The notes under the pieces are model-generated. The model was not told where the DNA came from. It worked only from the letters and a program-made list of their open reading frames with translations, and ran no database searches. From assembly GCA_964448675.1 (NCBI GenBank), contig CAYUZU010000001.1, forward strand, positions 310,001 to 374,000: DNA of 64,000 nt. Reading direction: 5' to 3'. This document shows positions 60,215 through 64,000 of this stretch, piece after piece. The translations under genes were made by a program, and so were the position numbers. This DNA comes from CAYUZU01 sp964448675. Lineage in GTDB: Bacteria; Planctomycetota; Phycisphaerae; UBA1845; Fen-1342. The number at the start of each line of letters is the position of its first letter. The stretch's first letter is position 1.

Positions 60215-60288
60215 GGTGGCGTGCCCGAGTGGACTAAGGGAGCGGATTGCAAATCCGCGATTCGTGGGTTCGAATCCCACCGCCACCT
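60215..60288 (+). tRNA. tRNA-Cys (anticodon GCA)
   Basis: Acceptor arms GGTGGCG/CGCCACC, anticodon arm GCGGA-TTGCAAA-TCCGC and T arm GTGGG-TTCGAAT-CCCAC form a full cloverleaf. The anticodon is GCA. The discriminator is T (U73), a cysteine identity element. No CCA is encoded. A truncated integrase frame runs into its 3' half on the other strand. Confidence 0.95.
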
Positions 60289-60911
60289 TTTCCGAATTGC
60301 TCTGCATCGCTTCGCAAGCCCTCGCATTGTCCCCCTATTTTCAGGGTTTTTTTGGCGCTACTCGATTCGGGCTGCGCTGAACGTCTCTCGAAACGGGTCG
60401 CGCCGCTTCGCAAGGTTTCGCGTACCGATTGTCGGGGTTTAAGGTGGGGGTCAGTCTTGCCGTTCGCGGGGGCTGCATCATACGTGCCGGTCGCCGCCAA
60501 GGCTTGGTCTTCGTGGTCCGCCGAGTCCCGCTCCAGGTCCGGGAGTCGGGCCAAGGCCCCGTCCAGGTCGTGAATGCCCACCTTGGCGTAGATGTTCATT
60601 GTCAGTCGGGGGTCGCTATGCCGGGCAAGTTCCTGCGCCACCTTGGCCGACACGCAAGACTGCACGAGCAGCGTGACGTAGGACACCCTGAGCGAATGAA
60701 AATCGACGGTCTGGCCGTCGGGTCGGTCGGTGCTCAGGAAATCGCTCTGACGCCGCTCACGGCGTTCTGCGGGGTTGCCGGTGGCACGAATCCACCGCGC
60801 CCGCGCCCGACGCAGGTCGGCCCGGATCATCCCGGCCGCGTGCTTGTACCAGTGCCCCGGCCACAGGGGGCCGGCGCCCCCGCCCCTTGCCGAGAGCTGA
60901 TTGGCCTCATC
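60234..60911 (-). pseudogene. tyrosine recombinase (integrase), 5'-truncated remnant
   Basis: The frame is open on the minus strand from just after a TAG (60914-60912) to a stop at 60234 inside tRNA-Cys. The part from about 60866 reads LWPGHWYKHAAGMIRADLRR, then DFHSLRVSYVTLLVQS, AQELARHSDPRLTMNIYAKV. These are box II HxxR (HSLR), the second His (ARHSD) and the catalytic Tyr of phage-type integrases. The whole N-terminal DNA-binding region and the box I arginine are missing, so it cannot be active. Its position against a tRNA 3' end is that of an integrase beside attL or attR. ATG 60830 would start only a fragment. Confidence 0.75.
60333..60353 (+). terminator. possible terminator of tRNA-Cys
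   Basis: A short stem CCCT/AGGG with a 6-base loop is followed by seven T residues, 45 bases after the tRNA. The stem is weak. Confidence 0.4.
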
Positions 60912-61324
60912 CTACTCGCACGCGGCGGGCGTTGGCTATTGGGGGAATACGGTAGATCTCGGCCCACGACGGGAACGGCCGCCTGGTGCGCCAAAGCTGG
61001 CTCCGGGGCGCAGGGGCGTTGCGAACATGTAACGCGAGGCTGCGATCGGACTTACAGGTGGATGCTGGACTACTCGCGGGCGGACAAGCGTCGGCACGCC
61101 GCCGACGCTGGGCCACCCAGCCCTGCCCAGCACTGGTACACTTTGCCCGCTTGCTGACACATCGGTGGACTGGGTGAAAACCTGCCGTTTGCGGGCCTTG
61201 TCGCAGGGGCGAGCTCTTCCGTACCAGGACCGCACGCCTGCGACTGAACCACGCGTGCGCGGCCGCGGGACCTCAGTCCTGATGGCCGCGCACGTCAGTT
61301 TACCCGGGCTCAGGCCCCGAGGGG
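60912..61324. other. 413-bp region without a recognisable gene
   Basis: Between the integrase remnant and the repeat-protein stop I see only short frames without known motifs. It may be debris of the integrated element. Confidence 0.4.
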
Positions 61325-63664
61325 CTAGGGACACGTCGTATTCTGCGCCGCGACGAAGCCGTCGATGTCGCGCCAGTCGACGTGGCCATCGGGGACGTCG
61401 ATGGCGGTCGGCCCGCCGATGTCGCTGTTTTCGAACGGACACGTCGGTGGCGTTCCGTAGACGTTCATGTGCAGCGCGTGCCAGGCCGACACGTTGTCGT
61501 TCTGCGCCGCGACAAAGAAGTCGATGTCGCGCCAGTCGACGTTTCCATTGCAGTTGGCGTCGCCGAGGCAGCCTTGCGGCATGCAGCCCCAGCGGGCCCA
61601 ATAGAACGACGGGGCACCGCCAGCAGTTGTAAACCAACCGCCAGCAATCAGTTCGTCATCGAAGACGGCGAGGGCGGTGACAGGGTCATCCGTGCCTTCC
61701 TGCAACGGTACCCACTGGCTGCCATCCCACTGGGCGATGTGGTCGGCTACGTCGCTGTCCTCCTGGGTGAAGTGGCCGCCCGCCACCAGCATGCCTTCGT
61801 ATTCCGCCAAGGCGTATGCTGCATCCCCCAGTCCGTTGCCGAGGCCTGACCAATTGGAGCCATCCCATTGTGCGATGCCCGTCGCCTCAGGGCTTCCCGA
61901 CTCATAGAACATTCCCCCGGCAATCAAGCTGTTGTCGTAGACGCTCAGGCACTCGACCACGTCGTTCAGACCGTCGCCGAGTGCGGACCAATTGGTGCCA
62001 TCCCAAGATGCGACGTTGTTGACGTTGACGCCCCCCGCGGACTCGATCCATCCGCCGGCGACGAGCTTGTTGTCGTATGTGGTGAGCGCATGGACACTCG
62101 CGTACTCGCTGAAACTGCCACCGAGGGGCGCCCATACGTCGCCGTCCCATCTCGCGATGCCCACGGTCGTCACGCCACCGATGCGCATGATGTCGCCGCC
62201 GACGATCAGGTTTCCGTCGAACTGCGCAATCGCCCACACAGCTCCGCGCATGTCTCCGCCAAGATCCGACCAGGTTGCGCCGTCCCACAATGCCAAGCCG
62301 CTCGTGGGGGTCGTGCCCGCCTGGGTGAACCAACCGGCCACGACCAGGTCCTCGCCGTAGGTGCCGAGAGCGTACACCGGACCGTTGACGCCACCACCCA
62401 GTTGCGACCAGGCTGTGCCATCCCAAGCGGCGATGTGATTGGCGCTGATGTCGGCTACGGCCGTGAAATCGCCACCCACGATCAATGCACCATCATGGAC
62501 GAGCATCGCATTGATGCTCCAGTGGGGGCCATCGGTGACCATGTCGCTGAGTGAGGACCACATGTAGCCGGACCAGGACGCGACATGCTCGGCATGGCTG
62601 TCGCCGGCGTGGGTAAACCAACCGCCCACCAGCAACTCACCGTCTTGGGCCAGCATCGCGTGTGGAGCACCGTCGAGCCCCTTCCCCAGGGCCGCCCAAT
62701 ACGAGCCGTTCCACGCAACGATGTGATTCGCGCTGACGCCATCCACTTCGTTGAAGTAGCCGCCCACGTACAAGGTCCCATCGGACACGCCCAATTCCTC
62801 AACGGAGCCGGTTGCCGAGCTGCAAAGCGGTGTCCAGCCATCGGCCTCCAGTTGCGCCACACCACCGGCCGGCGAGCCCCCTACGCTCGTGAAGTGTCCG
62901 CCTACGACGAGCGCGCCATCATAGATTGCGAAGTCGAGCACTGGCCACCCCCCGCCGGCGATCCCATCACCGATGGTGGTCCATGTGGCGCCGTCCCATT
63001 GGGCTACGTGGGCCGCGGCCACGCCGCCGGCCGTCGTGAAGCGGCCGCCGGCGACGAGCTTGTCGTCGAAGACGATCAATGCGTCAATCGCCTCGTCCGT
63101 GCCGCCGCCAGGCAGCGGGGCCCAGGCAGCGCCGTCCCACTTGGCGATGTAGTCGATCTCGTGTTCGCCCGCCGAGTAGAGTTGGCCAGCGGCGATCAGC
63201 AAGCCGTTGTAGACAGCCAGCGTCAGCGGCGTTCCGCCGATGCCCCCGCCGAGCGGGGTCCATGTCGAGCCGTCCCACTGGGCGACGTTTCGCACGGAGA
63301 CGCCATTGGCCGAGTTGAAGCTGCCGGCCGCCACCAGGCGCCCGTCGTAGACGGCCAGGGCGTTAACGACCGCGATCCCGTTGTCTTGCATGTTCCCCAC
63401 GGCGGACCAATGGGCGCCATCCCACTTTGCAACGTTTGTCGGCATGTCGCCACCGGCGAGCGTGAACCAGCCGGCGACATAGACGGCCGGCCCATTGCCA
63501 TCGTCATATTCGACCATGTCGTAGACGGCGCCGTTCACGCCGGGGAAGTTGAGTCCCTCGGTGTGAAGCCAACCGGGGGTGCAGTCCGCCAAGGCGGCGC
63601 AGGGGGTGAGCAGAGATACTGCCAGAATGAAGCCAAGCCGACGAAGCTCAGGGTTCGCGATCAT
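61325..63664 (-). CDS. large secreted repeat protein with dockerin-like tail
   Basis: ATG 63664 has AGGAGG 9 bases upstream and a signal peptide (MIANPELRRLGFILAVSLLT...ALADC). The 779-residue protein is built from about 14 imperfect repeats of roughly 48 residues. Each has a phrase like LAVYDGRLVAAGSFNSANGV and a phrase like VAQWDGSTWTPLGGGIGG, probably beta-propeller or kelch-like blades. The C-terminus has two Ca-binding-like segments, GDANCNGNVDWRDIDFF and VPDGHVDWRDIDGFVAAQN, ending in TTCP; this is a planctomycete dockerin-type tail. It is probably cell-surface or secreted. Its last 215 bp are repeated identically just upstream of the gene. Confidence 0.82.
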   Translation of the reverse strand: MIANPELRRLGFILAVSLLTPCAALADCTPGWLHTEGLNFPGVNGAVYDMVEYDDGNGPAVYVAGWFTLAGGDMPTNVAKWDGAHWSAVGNMQDNGIAVVNALAVYDGRLVAAGSFNSANGVSVRNVAQWDGSTWTPLGGGIGGTPLTLAVYNGLLIAAGQLYSAGEHEIDYIAKWDGAAWAPLPGGGTDEAIDALIVFDDKLVAGGRFTTAGGVAAAHVAQWDGATWTTIGDGIAGGGWPVLDFAIYDGALVVGGHFTSVGGSPAGGVAQLEADGWTPLCSSATGSVEELGVSDGTLYVGGYFNEVDGVSANHIVAWNGSYWAALGKGLDGAPHAMLAQDGELLVGGWFTHAGDSHAEHVASWSGYMWSSLSDMVTDGPHWSINAMLVHDGALIVGGDFTAVADISANHIAAWDGTAWSQLGGGVNGPVYALGTYGEDLVVAGWFTQAGTTPTSGLALWDGATWSDLGGDMRGAVWAIAQFDGNLIVGGDIMRIGGVTTVGIARWDGDVWAPLGGSFSEYASVHALTTYDNKLVAGGWIESAGGVNVNNVASWDGTNWSALGDGLNDVVECLSVYDNSLIAGGMFYESGSPEATGIAQWDGSNWSGLGNGLGDAAYALAEYEGMLVAGGHFTQEDSDVADHIAQWDGSQWVPLQEGTDDPVTALAVFDDELIAGGWFTTAGGAPSFYWARWGCMPQGCLGDANCNGNVDWRDIDFFVAAQNDNVSAWHALHMNVYGTPPTCPFENSDIGGPTAIDVPDGHVDWRDIDGFVAAQNTTCP
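61350..61564 (-). repeat. 215-bp direct repeat, copy 1 (dockerin-tail coding)
   Basis: Positions 61350-61564 are identical to 63786-64000, offset 2436 bases. The repeat encodes the dockerin-like tail. The match may extend beyond the window at the right copy. Confidence 0.95.
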
Positions 63665-63760
63665 GCCACTATTCCTCCTTTTGAACACAGCTACGATACG
63701 CTTCGTTTTATCAGAAAATGAGCACGGCGACGCGCCACCGACCACTTTGGTCAGTCAATG

Positions 63761-64000
63761 CTACGGACAAGCCGTGTTTTGCTGTGCGACGAAGCCGTCG
63801 ATGTCGCGCCAGTCGACGTGGCCATCGGGGACGTCGATGGCGGTCGGCCCGCCGATGTCGCTGTTTTCGAACGGACACGTCGGTGGCGTTCCGTAGACGT
63901 TCATGTGCAGCGCGTGCCAGGCCGACACGTTGTCGTTCTGCGCCGCGACAAAGAAGTCGATGTCGCGCCAGTCGACGTTTCCATTGCAGTTGGCGTCGCC
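63761..64000 (-). CDS. 3' end of a second dockerin-tail gene (partial)
   Basis: The last 79 codons of a minus-strand gene are visible, from GDANCNGNVDWRDIDFF to a TAG at 63763-63761; the 5' part lies outside the window. The protein tail matches that of the gene at 61325-63664 except the final few residues (VAQQNTACP against VAAQNTTCP). It is probably a tandem duplicate. The 96-base gap to the next gene carries the latter's promoter region. Confidence 0.8.
   Translation of the reverse strand, partial: GDANCNGNVDWRDIDFFVAAQNDNVSAWHALHMNVYGTPPTCPFENSDIGGPTAIDVPDGHVDWRDIDGFVAQQNTACP
63786..64000 (-). repeat. 215-bp direct repeat, copy 2
   Basis: This is identical to 61350-61564 over its whole visible length and is cut by the window edge. 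Confidence 0.95.

Noticed and set aside
60936..61637. Minus-strand frame between the integrase remnant and the repeat protein
   Set aside because: It overlaps the repeat-protein tail in another frame and shows no domain.

Overview
The window looks like a chromosomal segment of a GC-rich Planctomycetota bacterium, most likely close to Phycisphaerae. The evidence is three secreted proteins with PEP-CTERM tails, a dockerin-like 'WRDID..VAAQN' tail of the kind seen in planctomycete secreted proteins, a uroporphyrinogen-decarboxylase-like/PhyH/glycoside-hydrolase neighbourhood, and an enlarged L17. The placement is inferred from protein style only; no marker phylogeny was possible.

Layout. 0-1.3 kb: rplQ, a HIT hydrolase and tRNA-Ala. 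1.6-9.5 kb: a DUF1573 protein, a URO-D-like protein, a PhyH dioxygenase, a clan GH-A glycoside hydrolase and a lipoprotein. 9.5-15.3 kb (minus strand): lipoamide dehydrogenase and E2 of a 2-oxoacid dehydrogenase, an HD phosphohydrolase, a PilZ protein, tRNA-Glu, a nitroreductase and a DoxX protein. 15.5-22.1 kb: a PEP-CTERM protein, an EF-G-like GTPase with eroded G motifs, a secreted CxxC protein, proC and a GAF-GGDEF diguanylate cyclase.

22.3-51.1 kb (plus strand) is a flagellar supercluster: TPR protein, flgN-like, a histidine kinase and sigma54 regulator pair, then flgB-flgC-fliE-fliF-fliG-fliH-fliI-fliJ-motE-like-fliK-flgD-flgE-flbD-fliL-fliN-fliO-fliP-fliQ-fliR-flhB-flhA-flhF-flhG-small membrane protein-fliA-small acidic protein. 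A near-consensus -24/-12 promoter precedes flgB, so the upstream kinase/regulator pair probably controls basal-body genes through sigma54, with FliA controlling late genes. The cluster carries no fliM, motA or motB; its FliN has a long acidic extension with two or three FliM-like (F/V)xQxxLDxL motifs.

51.1-52.0 kb is a gene-free stretch built partly from a dispersed palindromic repeat that also occurs between flgD and flgE and, as three tandem copies, before flhA. 52.0-53.7 kb holds two related PEP-CTERM genes. 53.8-56.5 kb (minus) holds a radical SAM protein, ferritin and a HEAT-like protein. 56.6-60.1 kb is the operon ribH-nusB-ftsY-acyl-CoA synthetase, followed by tRNA-Cys. A truncated tyrosine-recombinase gene abuts tRNA-Cys and marks the edge of a decayed integrated element. 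The last 3 kb hold a large secreted repeat protein with a dockerin-like tail and the 3' end of a second gene whose tail is identical over at least 215 bp.
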